DNA of 64,000 nucleotides. Origin: CAZZKE01 sp964655005. GTDB taxonomy: Bacteria > Pseudomonadota > Alphaproteobacteria > Rhodospirillales > JABHCV01. The translations under genes were made by a program, and so were the position numbers. The DNA lies in contig CAZZKE010000009.1 in NCBI GenBank assembly GCA_964655005.1, forward strand, positions 10,841-74,840. Direction: 5' to 3'. The number at the start of each line of letters is the position of its first letter. Position 1 is the stretch's first letter. The notes under the pieces were generated by a model. The model made no database searches. It saw only the letters and a list, made by a program, of their open reading frames with translations, and was not told the origin of the DNA. Shown here piece by piece: positions 8,729-16,869 of this stretch.

Positions 8729-9894
8729 GCCTCGCTCCATAGTTTGATGGTGTCGGCGAAAGTTCCCGCCTGTTCCCGAATCGGCTGCATCTGGCCGGAG
8801 TTTTCAGCGTACTTGAAAGAAATATTGGGGATGTTTTCACGGTTCAGCGCGTTGGCCAGCATGGGCCGGTCAAGTAGCGCCGGATCGCAGAAACTGGGCG
8901 CCGCGAAGATCACGCCTTCGGCGGCCCGGTGTTGCACGGCGTCGATCAGGTAGCGCCCTTTATTGGCGGCCACGGGTTCGTACTTCGAGGCGGTTTCGCC
9001 GGAATGCTCAAGGAAAGCCACGGACAGGTTGACCAGCGGGTCGCCATCGGTGGGCACATCCTGCAACAGCCAGCGGGTAATCAGCAGATAGTCATCATCG
9101 ACGATGTAGCAACCGGACAGTTCGATCGATTTGATCAGGTTCAAGGGCGGTTGCTCGCAGAATGAACCCTGCAGGATAACCCGGCAGTTATCCTTCACGG
9201 GCCGGTCTTCGGTTTCGACGGCGGCGATATATTCCTCGATCAGCCGGGAATGGTCTTCGACCGGCAACACCATGCCGGCCCGCATCAGCAGGTACACTTC
9301 CCACGACAGCGCCTTCCACGGGGTCTTGGCGCGAAGGTCGTAGACCGCCTCGACCAGCTTGCGGTTTTCGTTGTAGAGGGCGATCGAATTCCGCAGGTCG
9401 TCGTCGGTGATCTTGCGCCCGGAAATACCCTCCAGGCCCTCTTTCAGTTCGCGCAGTTCCTGGGTGTAATATTTGCCGCCGATGCCGCCGCCGTAGTTTT
9501 GCGGTACGTCGAAATAGCGGGCATAGACCTTGGGATACAGCAGCTTCCACATCCCCGACAGGTTGCGGATAACATCGCAGACGGAAGGAAACAACATGCC
9601 ATCGACGAAATCCAGGCGCTTGGTGATGGCCAGTTCGATGGTCGAGCGGGGAATCCGGCAAATGTAGCTCTGATAGTAGGCGTCACCGTGAATGACCTCC
9701 AGATTTTCGCCTCCGCCCAAAACGCCCAGCGGCAACATGCCGGCGGCGTGGATAATTTCGCGGGGCACGTAGACCGGCATGTAGCCGATGACGTGGCGAC
9801 CGGGTTCGGCCTCTTTCCAGCGGCGGGCCGCGGTGAAATTCAGGTCGTCAAACAACTCCTGGCAATAATCGATGATTTCATTGACTTTTTTCAT
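8725..9894 (-). CDS. bcrC: Benzoyl-CoA reductase subunit C (catalytic)
   Basis: 389 residues, HgdB-like fold, partner of BcrB. Seen: the N-terminal VIGYMPVYVPREIIHAAGML segment (family: P.E.hhAaG..P), YICRIPRSTIELA, the LFPSVCDVIRNLSGMWK region and late Cys-containing QGSFCEQPP and APSFCDPAL motifs. BcrBC carries the double [4Fe-4S] or related site where the aromatic ring is reduced at very low potential. It starts three bases after the dch stop and its stop overlaps bcrB, so the module should be made in fixed stoichiometry. Confidence 0.92.
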   Translation of the reverse strand: MKKVNEIIDYCQELFDDLNFTAARRWKEAEPGRHVIGYMPVYVPREIIHAAGMLPLGVLGGGENLEVIHGDAYYQSYICRIPRSTIELAITKRLDFVDGMLFPSVCDVIRNLSGMWKLLYPKVYARYFDVPQNYGGGIGGKYYTQELRELKEGLEGISGRKITDDDLRNSIALYNENRKLVEAVYDLRAKTPWKALSWEVYLLMRAGMVLPVEDHSRLIEEYIAAVETEDRPVKDNCRVILQGSFCEQPPLNLIKSIELSGCYIVDDDYLLITRWLLQDVPTDGDPLVNLSVAFLEHSGETASKYEPVAANKGRYLIDAVQHRAAEGVIFAAPSFCDPALLDRPMLANALNRENIPNISFKYAENSGQMQPIREQAGTFADTIKLWSEA

Positions 9895-9897
9895 GGT

Positions 9898-10668
9898 TTA
9901 ACTGTGTCTCCACTTGGGCAAACGTTTTTCCACGAAGGCCGCCAGGCCTTCGGGCGCGTCGTCGCTGTTCATCAGACCGTCTAGATAAAGTGCCTCAACC
10001 CGGTCGAGATCGGCTGAAACCTGTTCGGCGAAACGCCGGCGGGCGGCGGTCACGGCGAATCTCAGCGTGCTCGCCGACAATCCGGCCAGGTGTTCATTGA
10101 AATAGGCCAGCGCGGCGGCTTGCGGGTCGGCATCGGCCCGGAAAGCAATTCCCAAACGGGCCGCCTCGTCGCCGGAAATACTGCGCCCGGACAATAACAT
10201 ATCCTCGGCCGCCTGTTGCCCGGCCAACCGTGGCAGCAGACAACTGGCGGCGGGCGCGAATACCGCCAGCTTGATTTCCGGCTGTCCCAGGCTGGCGTCG
10301 TTGGCGACGAACATCAAATTGCACGACAGCGCCACTTCCAGGCCGCCGCCCAGGCACTGACCGCCCACCGCCACCAGTACCGGCGCCGGACAGGTAAGGA
10401 TTTTCTTGATCAGGGAATGCAGGGCCGAAAGCATTTCGGCGCACTGTTCCGGCATGTGTTCTTCGACGCTGGCCCCGAAGCTGAAGTGCGGCCCGTCATG
10501 ATCCAGCAGCACGGCGTGCACATCGGGATTGGCGGCAACTTCGCCAAACGCCGCATCCAGCGCCGCGATCATCTTCGCATCGACGATATTCGCCTTGGCC
10601 CTGTCAAGACGCAGGCGCAGCAGCCTGCCGTCATTTTCACGCCAGATCCTGAGCGGCCCGTCAGTCAT
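9898..10668 (-). CDS. dch: Cyclohexa-1,5-diene-1-carbonyl-CoA hydratase
   Basis: 256 residues, crotonase superfamily. It hydrates the cyclic diene made by benzoyl-CoA reductase to 6-hydroxycyclohex-1-ene-1-carbonyl-CoA. Seen: the oxyanion-hole segments HFSFGASVEEH (about 62-72) and VGGQCLGGGLEVALSC (about 104-119), and the AxxxLGQPEIKLAVFAP region, all typical of Dch rather than of fatty-acid enoyl-CoA hydratases. Its first eight bases overlap the end of oah. The function rests mainly on family resemblance plus position between oah and bcrC, as in Thauera. Confidence 0.88.
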   Translation of the reverse strand: MTDGPLRIWRENDGRLLRLRLDRAKANIVDAKMIAALDAAFGEVAANPDVHAVLLDHDGPHFSFGASVEEHMPEQCAEMLSALHSLIKKILTCPAPVLVAVGGQCLGGGLEVALSCNLMFVANDASLGQPEIKLAVFAPAASCLLPRLAGQQAAEDMLLSGRSISGDEAARLGIAFRADADPQAAALAYFNEHLAGLSASTLRFAVTAARRRFAEQVSADLDRVEALYLDGLMNSDDAPEGLAAFVEKRLPKWRHS

Positions 10669-11806
10669 CGCCGGGGGCTTTCGGCATCAGGCTGTCGATC
10701 AGTTCCGGGGTCCACGGCACACCCTGGGCCAGGCCCTGGCGCAGCTTGACGAAATCGATCTCGCGACCGGTTTCACGGGTCCCTTCGTTAAAGGCGCGGA
10801 AGCCGGTGCGGGCCTCGTTCATCATGTTCAGGGCCAGCCATGCGCGGGAATTTTCCTTGTTGCGGTTCCAGGCGTCGAGCTTGGGCTTGCGCAGTTCTTC
10901 CAGGCTTTTGGTCATGCATTCGGGGAAGGTTTCCAGCAGCTTGGAACAAAGCGCCTCGACTTCGGCGTCGAGCAGGCTCAGGTCCAGTTCGCCGGATTTC
11001 ATCAAATCCTTGCCGGCCTTGAAGTCTTCCCCGGTTTTGAATTCGCCGTGCACGATGCGACCGTACTGGTCGAACATTTCGTCGGTCACGACCATCGGAT
11101 TGGCGACGAACCGGCCATCGATTTTCAATGCCGGAACCACCTGCATTATAATGCCCAGACGGTAGGCCTTGTGGGCGGAAAACGGCTCGCAAAGCGTGCC
11201 CGACACCATCGCCTGTTCGCAGCCGATCATCAGCGGCAGGAAGTCGGTGGCGCCGCCGATGGCCGCCGAACCGTGTTTCGGCCCGGCCTGGCCGAAGTTG
11301 CACAAGTCGTGGGCGAGAGAGAAATCACAGGCCATGCCGATTTCCTGACCGCCGCCGATGCGCATGCCGTTGACCCGGCAGATAACCGGCTTGTCGCAGC
11401 CCAGGATGGCCGAAACCATGTCGTTGAACAGGCGCATGTACTGGCGGTATTCCTGTGGGTTGCCGGCATAGTATTCGGCGTATTCCTTGGTGTTGCCGCC
11501 GGTGCAGAAGGCGCGGTCGCCGACCCCGGTGAAAACCACGGCACTAACCGAACGATCGACCGAGGCGCGCCGGAAGGCGAGGATCGCCCCCTTGACCATA
11601 TCGGTGGTGTAGGAATTGAATTGTTTGGGATTATCCAGCGTAATCCAGACGTTGTAGAGCCCCTCGGCGATGCTGCCGTCGGCCCGTCGGGCCGGGCGCT
11701 TGTCGTACAGGATACCGGCGACCACGGTTTCGGCTTCGGCTACGATATTGTGATCGTTCAGGGTTTCTGGTTTGGTGTTGGCGATGATTTCGTCCGTGTC
11801 AGACAT
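10661..11806 (-). CDS. oah: 6-oxocyclohex-1-ene-1-carbonyl-CoA hydrolase (ring opening)
   Basis: 381 residues, a long crotonase-fold enzyme (family about 377). It adds two waters to 6-oxocyclohex-1-ene-1-carbonyl-CoA and cleaves the ring to give 3-hydroxypimelyl-CoA. Seen: the N-terminal extension WITLDNPKQFNSYTTDMVKG, oxyanion-hole segments DRAFCTGGNTKEYAEYY and NGMRIGGGQEIGMACDF, and GPKHGSAAIGGATDFLP. Its length and N-terminus distinguish it from BadI, the Rhodopseudomonas-type ring-opening enzyme. It lies between had and dch in one operon. Confidence 0.92.
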   Translation of the reverse strand: MSDTDEIIANTKPETLNDHNIVAEAETVVAGILYDKRPARRADGSIAEGLYNVWITLDNPKQFNSYTTDMVKGAILAFRRASVDRSVSAVVFTGVGDRAFCTGGNTKEYAEYYAGNPQEYRQYMRLFNDMVSAILGCDKPVICRVNGMRIGGGQEIGMACDFSLAHDLCNFGQAGPKHGSAAIGGATDFLPLMIGCEQAMVSGTLCEPFSAHKAYRLGIIMQVVPALKIDGRFVANPMVVTDEMFDQYGRIVHGEFKTGEDFKAGKDLMKSGELDLSLLDAEVEALCSKLLETFPECMTKSLEELRKPKLDAWNRNKENSRAWLALNMMNEARTGFRAFNEGTRETGREIDFVKLRQGLAQGVPWTPELIDSLMPKAPGDD

Positions 11807-11820
11807 TTATGAATAACTCC

Positions 11821-12888
11821 TCATGGCGTCAATATGGCGCGACGTTGCAATTGATGGGCGTGCGCCGCTTCGAATATGGTGTTGATATCGGTCAGCGGGT
11901 GACGTTCGACAAACGGTAAAACCTTGATCTTGCCGTCCAGCACCAAGTCGATGGCGCCGTCATACAGATCGGGAGTGCAACCCCAGTTACCCAGCGCCCG
12001 GGCGTGAAAGGCCATCAGGTTGGATAACCGCAGTTCGGTCTTGTCCATGGTGAAGCCGACCACGCTAAGGGTGGCGCCATGCACCAGCAGGCCGTATGCG
12101 GTCTGCTGGCCGGCGGCGGTTCCGGAACATTCAAAAATAAACCATTCGGTCGAACGCAGGCCGTTATCCTTGGCGAAAGCAAAGATCGCCTTTTTCAGGT
12201 CGCGACCGGAAATTTCCCTGGCGTTGAATGTTTTGGCCGCGCCGTGTTCGGCAACCGCCGCAAGCTTGGCTTCGTCGACATCTATCGCGATCACCGTCGC
12301 CCCCAGGGCCGCGGCGACCTGAACGGCGTAACCGCCGACCCCGCCGACGCCGATGACGACAGCCAGGTCGCCGGCCCCGATTCCGGACTGGATGGCCGCC
12401 TGATAAGGCGTGGTGACGGCGTCGGCGACCACGGAAAGATCGGCCAGCTGCATCCCTTGCGCCGCCATCCGCGTTTCATCGACGGCGCACAGGCCGCGTG
12501 CCGGAACCGTGATGTGGCTGGCGAAGCCGCCCTGAATATCGTTACCGGGCATTTGCTGGGAGCGGCAGATGGTGCCCTTGCCGCGCTGGCAAAGATCGCA
12601 TTCGCCGCATGGAATGACGGCGGCGATAATTACCGCCTTGCCGTTCCAGTCCTCGGCTCCGGGCCCCGTGGCGACCACCCGACCGCTTATTTCGTGACCC
12701 AGCGCCAGGGGCAATTCGTGGTTCAGGCGAACGCCATCATACAGGTAGCCCAGATCCGTATGGCAGACCCCGCAGCCGGCGATTTCGACGACCGCATCGC
12801 CCGCACCGGGGGCTTCAATGGTGAAGTCCTGGCGGCTCATCGGCTCATTTACGGCGGTCATTACCCAGCGGTGTGCGGCGATTGTCAT
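11821..12888 (-). CDS. had: 6-hydroxycyclohex-1-ene-1-carbonyl-CoA dehydrogenase
   Basis: 355 residues, zinc-dependent medium-chain dehydrogenase. It oxidises 6-hydroxycyclohex-1-ene-1-carbonyl-CoA with NAD to the 6-oxo compound used by Oah. Seen: catalytic zinc region GCGVCHTDLGYLYDG, the GHEISGRVV motif, structural zinc cysteines CGECDLCQRGKGTIC (about 92-106), and the NAD-binding VIGVGGVGGYAVQVA. First gene of the had-oah-dch-bcrCBAD unit, with a likely promoter in the 170 bases upstream. Confidence 0.9.
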   Translation of the reverse strand: MTIAAHRWVMTAVNEPMSRQDFTIEAPGAGDAVVEIAGCGVCHTDLGYLYDGVRLNHELPLALGHEISGRVVATGPGAEDWNGKAVIIAAVIPCGECDLCQRGKGTICRSQQMPGNDIQGGFASHITVPARGLCAVDETRMAAQGMQLADLSVVADAVTTPYQAAIQSGIGAGDLAVVIGVGGVGGYAVQVAAALGATVIAIDVDEAKLAAVAEHGAAKTFNAREISGRDLKKAIFAFAKDNGLRSTEWFIFECSGTAAGQQTAYGLLVHGATLSVVGFTMDKTELRLSNLMAFHARALGNWGCTPDLYDGAIDLVLDGKIKVLPFVERHPLTDINTIFEAAHAHQLQRRAILTP

Positions 12889-13057
12889 GTCTGTTACTCA
12901 CCTGTTTTTGTTACGCTTTGCTGTCTTGAATTCCCTGCAAATTTCCCGTCAAGCGCCGGAAAACCTTTTCTTTCGGAGTCTAATTCAATAATTTGGTACA
13001 GTAATACCTATTTAAAACAGAGTCCATATTTTTTTGCCGGTCTTCAGGGGGGTGAAA
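12889..13057 (-). promoter_or_regulatory. Promoter/operator region upstream of had-oah-dch-bcrCBAD
   Basis: 169 bases between had and the ferritin-like gene, more AT-rich than its surroundings. Read on the minus strand it holds a short dyad, GGTATTACTGTACC (arms GGTA/TACC, about 12994-13007), a possible regulator site. Nearer had it holds a TTGACG element that could be a -35, though no convincing -10 lies at the usual distance. A perfect FNR-type TTGAT-N4-ATCAA site was not seen. The function of the dyad is inference. Confidence 0.35.
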
Positions 13058-13573
13058 CTAATTCGGCTGCACCGGCGGGTCCGGATCTTCGTCCCAGTCG
13101 TCGTCGGGACGGGGCACTTTTTCGAGCCACTCGCCAATCAGTTCGATATGGAGCTGTTCTTCCCTCTCGAATTCGGCGGCCATCTCGCGGACCTTCCGAT
13201 TTTGCGAGGTATCGACCACTCCGGCGAAAAAGGCCACCGTTTTTCGTTCGGCGCGGCGGGCCAGTTTCAATGCGTGATAGGGCATCATCATGTAATGCAC
13301 TTCCCGCGCACCGGTCAGGCTAAGCACGCTTTCGCTGAAATTTTTCAGATCCCAGGGCGCGATATGGGGGATTTCCGCGTCCCCGGCCAGTTTGTCTACC
13401 TGATCCAGGTGCTTTTTCTCATCCATCGCCAGCTTGTTGAAAAGCTCCGCGACTTCATGGTTGTTGTGGACTTCCATTTGTTCGGCCAAATCGAGATAGC
13501 ATTCGTAGGCCTCCGTCTCCATAACCCGGACGTGGGCCAGCAACTCTTCGACTGTTTCGATGGTCTTGCTCAT
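13058..13573 (-). CDS. Ferritin-like (rubrerythrin-type) di-iron protein
   Basis: 171 residues from ATG 13573, preceded by GGGAGG; an upstream in-frame start exists at 13636. All-helical ferritin-like fold with two helix-pair metal motifs: METEAYECY with LAMDEKKHLDQV (DExxH), and a second pair ending EREEQLHIELI (ExxH). It carries no rubredoxin-type CxxC domain, so it is not a full rubrerythrin. Rubrerythrin-like proteins detoxify peroxide in anaerobes. Its position between korB and had suggests protection of oxygen-sensitive ferredoxin and BCR proteins. That role is inference. Confidence 0.75.
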   Translation of the reverse strand: MSKTIETVEELLAHVRVMETEAYECYLDLAEQMEVHNNHEVAELFNKLAMDEKKHLDQVDKLAGDAEIPHIAPWDLKNFSESVLSLTGAREVHYMMMPYHALKLARRAERKTVAFFAGVVDTSQNRKVREMAAEFEREEQLHIELIGEWLEKVPRPDDDWDEDPDPPVQPN

Positions 13574-13613
13574 TGCCGTGTCGCCTCCCTTGTCTGTATG
13601 ACGTTTCCTAACA

Positions 13614-14450
13614 CTATACCACAAATTGCCGTTCAAGGTCCTGCGGCGGCGCCGCGTCCGCCTTCGAATCCAGGCGGAACGGTTCCCGGTGGCCGATGTA
13701 AAGGACCCCCATGTTATAACCGTCGTCGGTCATCAGGCGCCTGGCCGCCCGGCCGATATCCTCGGTCGGGACCACCGGGGCGGCGTGCACCTTCTGCTTC
13801 CATTCCCGCTGATCGGGGCGGAAGGTGACGCAGGGGCTTAGAATCTCGACGAACGAAAAGCCCGGATTCCTGATCGCCTCGGCGATAACCTTTGCCGAAC
13901 CATTGGGGTCGCCGGCAAAACCGCGGGCGATAAAATTAGCCCCCGAAGCCAGCGCGATAACCAGTGGATTAAATGGCCGCAGCCCCGTTCCGCCCGGCGC
14001 CAGGGCGCTGTCCCAATCCGGTTCGGTGGTCGGCGAGGGCTGTCCCTTGGTCATGCCGTAGACCCGGTTGTCCATGACGATGTATGTCATATCCACGTTG
14101 CGCCGGCAGGCATGCAGGAAATGATTGCCGCCGATTGAAAAGCCATCGCCATCGCCGCCGGTGACCAGCACCGTCAGTTCCGGGCGGGACAGCTTGAGCC
14201 CGGTGGCCAGCGCCGTGGCCCGGCCATGCACCCCATGAAACCCGTATGTATTGAGATATGCCGGAATACGCGACGAACAGCCAATGCCGGAAATTACCGC
14301 GACGTCCTGCGGCGGCAGGGCCAGTTCGGTCAGCGCCTTGGTAATCGCCGAAAGCACCGAATAATCGCCGCAGCCGGGACACCAGACCGGTTTGACCGTC
14401 GATTTATAGTCCCGCGCGGTCAGCGCCGGGGTGGCGGGTTGGACACTCAT
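13614..14450 (-). CDS. korB: 2-oxoglutarate:ferredoxin oxidoreductase, beta subunit
   Basis: 278 residues from ATG 14450, which overlaps the korA stop as ATGA and has GGAGG five bases upstream. It binds thiamine diphosphate: VWCPGCGDYSVL near the N-terminus, GIGCSSRIPAYLNTYGFHG, and the TPP/Mg motif GGDGDGFSIGGNHFLHA. With KorA it decarboxylates a 2-oxoacid to the acyl-CoA and reduces ferredoxin. In Thauera, KorAB regenerates reduced ferredoxin for benzoyl-CoA reductase, which fits this location. Substrate choice among 2-oxoacids is not readable here. Confidence 0.88.
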   Translation of the reverse strand: MSVQPATPALTARDYKSTVKPVWCPGCGDYSVLSAITKALTELALPPQDVAVISGIGCSSRIPAYLNTYGFHGVHGRATALATGLKLSRPELTVLVTGGDGDGFSIGGNHFLHACRRNVDMTYIVMDNRVYGMTKGQPSPTTEPDWDSALAPGGTGLRPFNPLVIALASGANFIARGFAGDPNGSAKVIAEAIRNPGFSFVEILSPCVTFRPDQREWKQKVHAAPVVPTEDIGRAARRLMTDDGYNMGVLYIGHREPFRLDSKADAAPPQDLERQFVV

Positions 14451-16183
14451 GAGCGCCTCCATTTTTCAATCTCGTCGGCCAGTTCACCGGCCCGAAAAGG
14501 CAATGGCCCCGACCGGCAAAAGCCGGTGACCGGGCACGGTAAGTCAAAATAACCTTTCAGATAGTGATAGAACTGCGCCGAATGGCTTAGTTCAATCACC
14601 AGGGCCCGTTCAACGCCGCGTAGCGCCGCCGCCATCTTGGCCGGGCTGGCCGGGGCCAGCAGCCGGAGCGAGATAAGGCGAATGTCGTGGCCGCCCTGGC
14701 GCAGCGCCCAAAGCGCCTCGCGCACGGCGCCGGTGGTCGAACCCCAGGTGATGACGGCAAGTTCGCCGTCGCCTTCGATTTCCGCCCAGTGGTCGCCGAA
14801 ATCGTATTCGCTGATCTTGTCCGACCGTTTATCCAGTTGCGAGACGTGATCGGAGACCTGGCTGGAAGGATTGCCGGTTTCATTGTGTTCCAGGCCGTCG
14901 GCGGTGTATTGACCGCCGGCCCGACCGGGCAGGGCCATCGGCGAGACGTCGCCGCCGCTCAGGGCGTAACGGTGATAGTCGCTGATTCCGGCGTCGGCCA
15001 GGGAACGGTGGGATACAAAAGCCAGGTCGGGCGGGCGGTCGATGACGGCGCGGGTCTGCCCGAGCAACTGGTCGGACAGCACAATCGCCGGAACCTGCAT
15101 GGCCTCGGCCAGATACACCGCCCATTGGCTGGTGAACAGGCAATCGCCGACCGTGCCCGGCGCTACCACCAGATGCGGCGCATCGCCATGCAGGCCAAAC
15201 ACCGCGATGTTCAGGTCGGACTGTTCCGACTTGGTCGGTATCCCGGTCGACGGACCGCCGCGCATGACATCGACGATGACGACCGGCACTTCCGAAGCGA
15301 CCGCCAGGCCGATCGATTCCAGCATCAACGCCAATCCCGGCCCGGATGTCGCGGTCAGCGACGGCGTGCCGCCATAAGAAGCGCCGATAATCATGTTGAT
15401 CGAGGCCAGTTCGTCTTCCGCCTGGACCAGGGCGCCGCCGACCTTCTTCAGGTTCGGCGACATCCATTCCAGCACTTCCGTGGCCGGGGTGATCGGGTAG
15501 GCGGCGACAAAGCGGACCCCGCCCTTGACCGCGCCCATGCCGGTGGCCTCGTTGCCGCTAACCATCCAGCGTTGATTTTCTGCCGTTTCCGGTATCCGTA
15601 GCGGCCTCGAGAATTCGAATTCGGCGGCGGCCCCGGCCCCGGCCAGAATCCCGTTGCGGCTGGATTCCAGGGCCTCGGCGGCGCGTTTCTTCAGGACTTT
15701 TTCAAGGATTCCATCGACTGCTTCATCCGGCAGGCCGATCAGGGCGGCGACGGCGCCAAGGGCGATCATGTTGGCCCTGCCCTTGGGGATGGCTTTCGCC
15801 ATTTCCTTCATCGGCAGTTCGACAATTTGTGCGCCGCTGGCGGCAATGACGTCGGGTACGGCGCCCTGCGCCGGATCGGCGATAACCAGGCTTTCCGTGG
15901 ACAGCGGCAGTTCGATGGCGAAACGGTCGATGTTGTGCCAGTCGATGGCGATCAGGATATCGAAAATTTCGCCGGGGGCGTCCAGCGTATGGGCCGCCAT
16001 CCGGATCATCGCGGCGGCTTCCCCGCCCCGAATTTGCGGCCCGGACGAACGCATGAAGAAGCCATACAGCCCGGCCCTGGCGGCGGCTTCAAGCAGCATG
16101 TTGCCGGCGGTGATAACCCCGGCGCCGCCGCTGCCGGTTATTGCCACTGAAAGAGAATTCTGCTCGTTTTTTTTGTTTGTCAT
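14447..16183 (-). CDS. korA: 2-oxoglutarate:ferredoxin oxidoreductase, fused gamma-alpha subunit
   Basis: 578 residues. The N-terminal third (about 10-190) is the gamma domain (ITGSGGAGVITAGNMLLEAA, SSGPQIRGGEAAAMIR). The rest is the alpha domain with GNEATGMGAVKGGVRFVAAY, YPITPATEVLEWM and TSGPGLALMLESIGLA. The gamma-alpha fusion is the normal KorA form. It makes the 2-oxoacid- and CoA-binding part of the enzyme, with KorB holding TPP. First gene of the korA-korB pair, transcribed divergently from hcrCAB. Confidence 0.88.
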   Translation of the reverse strand: MTNKKNEQNSLSVAITGSGGAGVITAGNMLLEAAARAGLYGFFMRSSGPQIRGGEAAAMIRMAAHTLDAPGEIFDILIAIDWHNIDRFAIELPLSTESLVIADPAQGAVPDVIAASGAQIVELPMKEMAKAIPKGRANMIALGAVAALIGLPDEAVDGILEKVLKKRAAEALESSRNGILAGAGAAAEFEFSRPLRIPETAENQRWMVSGNEATGMGAVKGGVRFVAAYPITPATEVLEWMSPNLKKVGGALVQAEDELASINMIIGASYGGTPSLTATSGPGLALMLESIGLAVASEVPVVIVDVMRGGPSTGIPTKSEQSDLNIAVFGLHGDAPHLVVAPGTVGDCLFTSQWAVYLAEAMQVPAIVLSDQLLGQTRAVIDRPPDLAFVSHRSLADAGISDYHRYALSGGDVSPMALPGRAGGQYTADGLEHNETGNPSSQVSDHVSQLDKRSDKISEYDFGDHWAEIEGDGELAVITWGSTTGAVREALWALRQGGHDIRLISLRLLAPASPAKMAAALRGVERALVIELSHSAQFYHYLKGYFDLPCPVTGFCRSGPLPFRAGELADEIEKWRRS

Positions 16184-16398
16184 CGCGCACCCGTTGCGGA
16201 AAATTGGCGATATTCAGTATTCCAGTACCTTAATGCCGTATTTGGCGCTGCGTCAATGCTGAATAAGCCGTTAACATGGACGAAACCGCGTTCGGTTGCC
16301 AGTCTTTCAGGGATTGGTTATCAGAATTTGGTTGCCGCCATAGGGGAATCCGTCTAGTAATATAATTGTTCGCCTACCAAACAATATGAGGCGCCATC
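16184..16398. promoter_or_regulatory. Divergent promoter region between korAB and hcrCAB
   Basis: 215 bases between two oppositely transcribed operons, so it must hold promoters for both. Close to hcrC the sequence turns AT-rich (TAGTAATATAATTGTT), and an inverted pair ATTGTT...AACAAT flanks nine bases at about 16366-16386, a possible regulator site. No canonical FNR or sigma-54 element is obvious. Assignment of the dyad to a specific regulator would be a guess. Confidence 0.4.
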
Positions 16399-16869
16399 AT
16401 GGCCAAATCTATATTGCGCCTGTCGTTGAACGGGCAACCGAGAGAGGATGCCGTCGCCGACAATACCCTGTTGGTCGACTACCTGCGCCAGATCGCCGGC
16501 CACAGTGGAACCAAAATCGGTTGCGATGGCGGCGAATGCGGCGCCTGTACCGTGCTGGTCGACGGCCGGCCCCGCCTGTCGTGTCTGTCGCTGGCGGTTG
16601 GTTGCGCCGGGAAAAACATTGAAACCATCGAGGGCCAGGCCGAAAACGGTCGCCTTAGCCGTCTGCAAAAGGCCTTTCACGAGCATCTTGGTTCGCAATG
16701 CGGCTATTGTACGCCGGGCATGATAATGGCGGCGGAAGGGCTGTTGCGGAGCAATCCGAAACCGACCGATCAGGATATTCGCGAGGCGCTGGGCGGTAAC
16801 ATTTGCCGTTGTACCGGCTATGTGAAAATTATCGAATCGGTGCGTGTCGCCGCCCAGGTCCCGTCATGA
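16399..16869 (+). CDS. hcrC: 4-hydroxybenzoyl-CoA reductase, [2Fe-2S] gamma subunit
   Basis: 156 residues, xanthine-oxidase-family iron-sulfur subunit. The first plant-type [2Fe-2S] cluster is in CDGGECGACTVLVDG (about 42-56). The second is in the helical domain: CGYCTPGMIM and CRCTGYVKII (about 101-147). It passes electrons between ferredoxin/FAD and the molybdenum site. Length fits HcrC (about 160). Its stop overlaps the hcrA start as ATGA. The order small-large-medium (C-A-B) differs from the A-B-C order I recall for Thauera. Confidence 0.88.
   Translation: MAKSILRLSLNGQPREDAVADNTLLVDYLRQIAGHSGTKIGCDGGECGACTVLVDGRPRLSCLSLAVGCAGKNIETIEGQAENGRLSRLQKAFHEHLGSQCGYCTPGMIMAAEGLLRSNPKPTDQDIREALGGNICRCTGYVKIIESVRVAAQVPS

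Noticed and set aside
10529..11812. 427-codon plus-strand frame opposite oah and dch
   Set aside because: Mirror of the crotonase-family genes; low-complexity His/Gln-rich translation.
12079..13323. 414-codon plus-strand frame opposite had
   Set aside because: Antisense shadow of had and the ferritin-like gene, without recognisable domains or a ribosome-binding site.
14447..16183. KorA gamma-alpha fusion as a novelty
   Set aside because: This fusion is the usual form of KorA in Thauera-type and many other bacteria.
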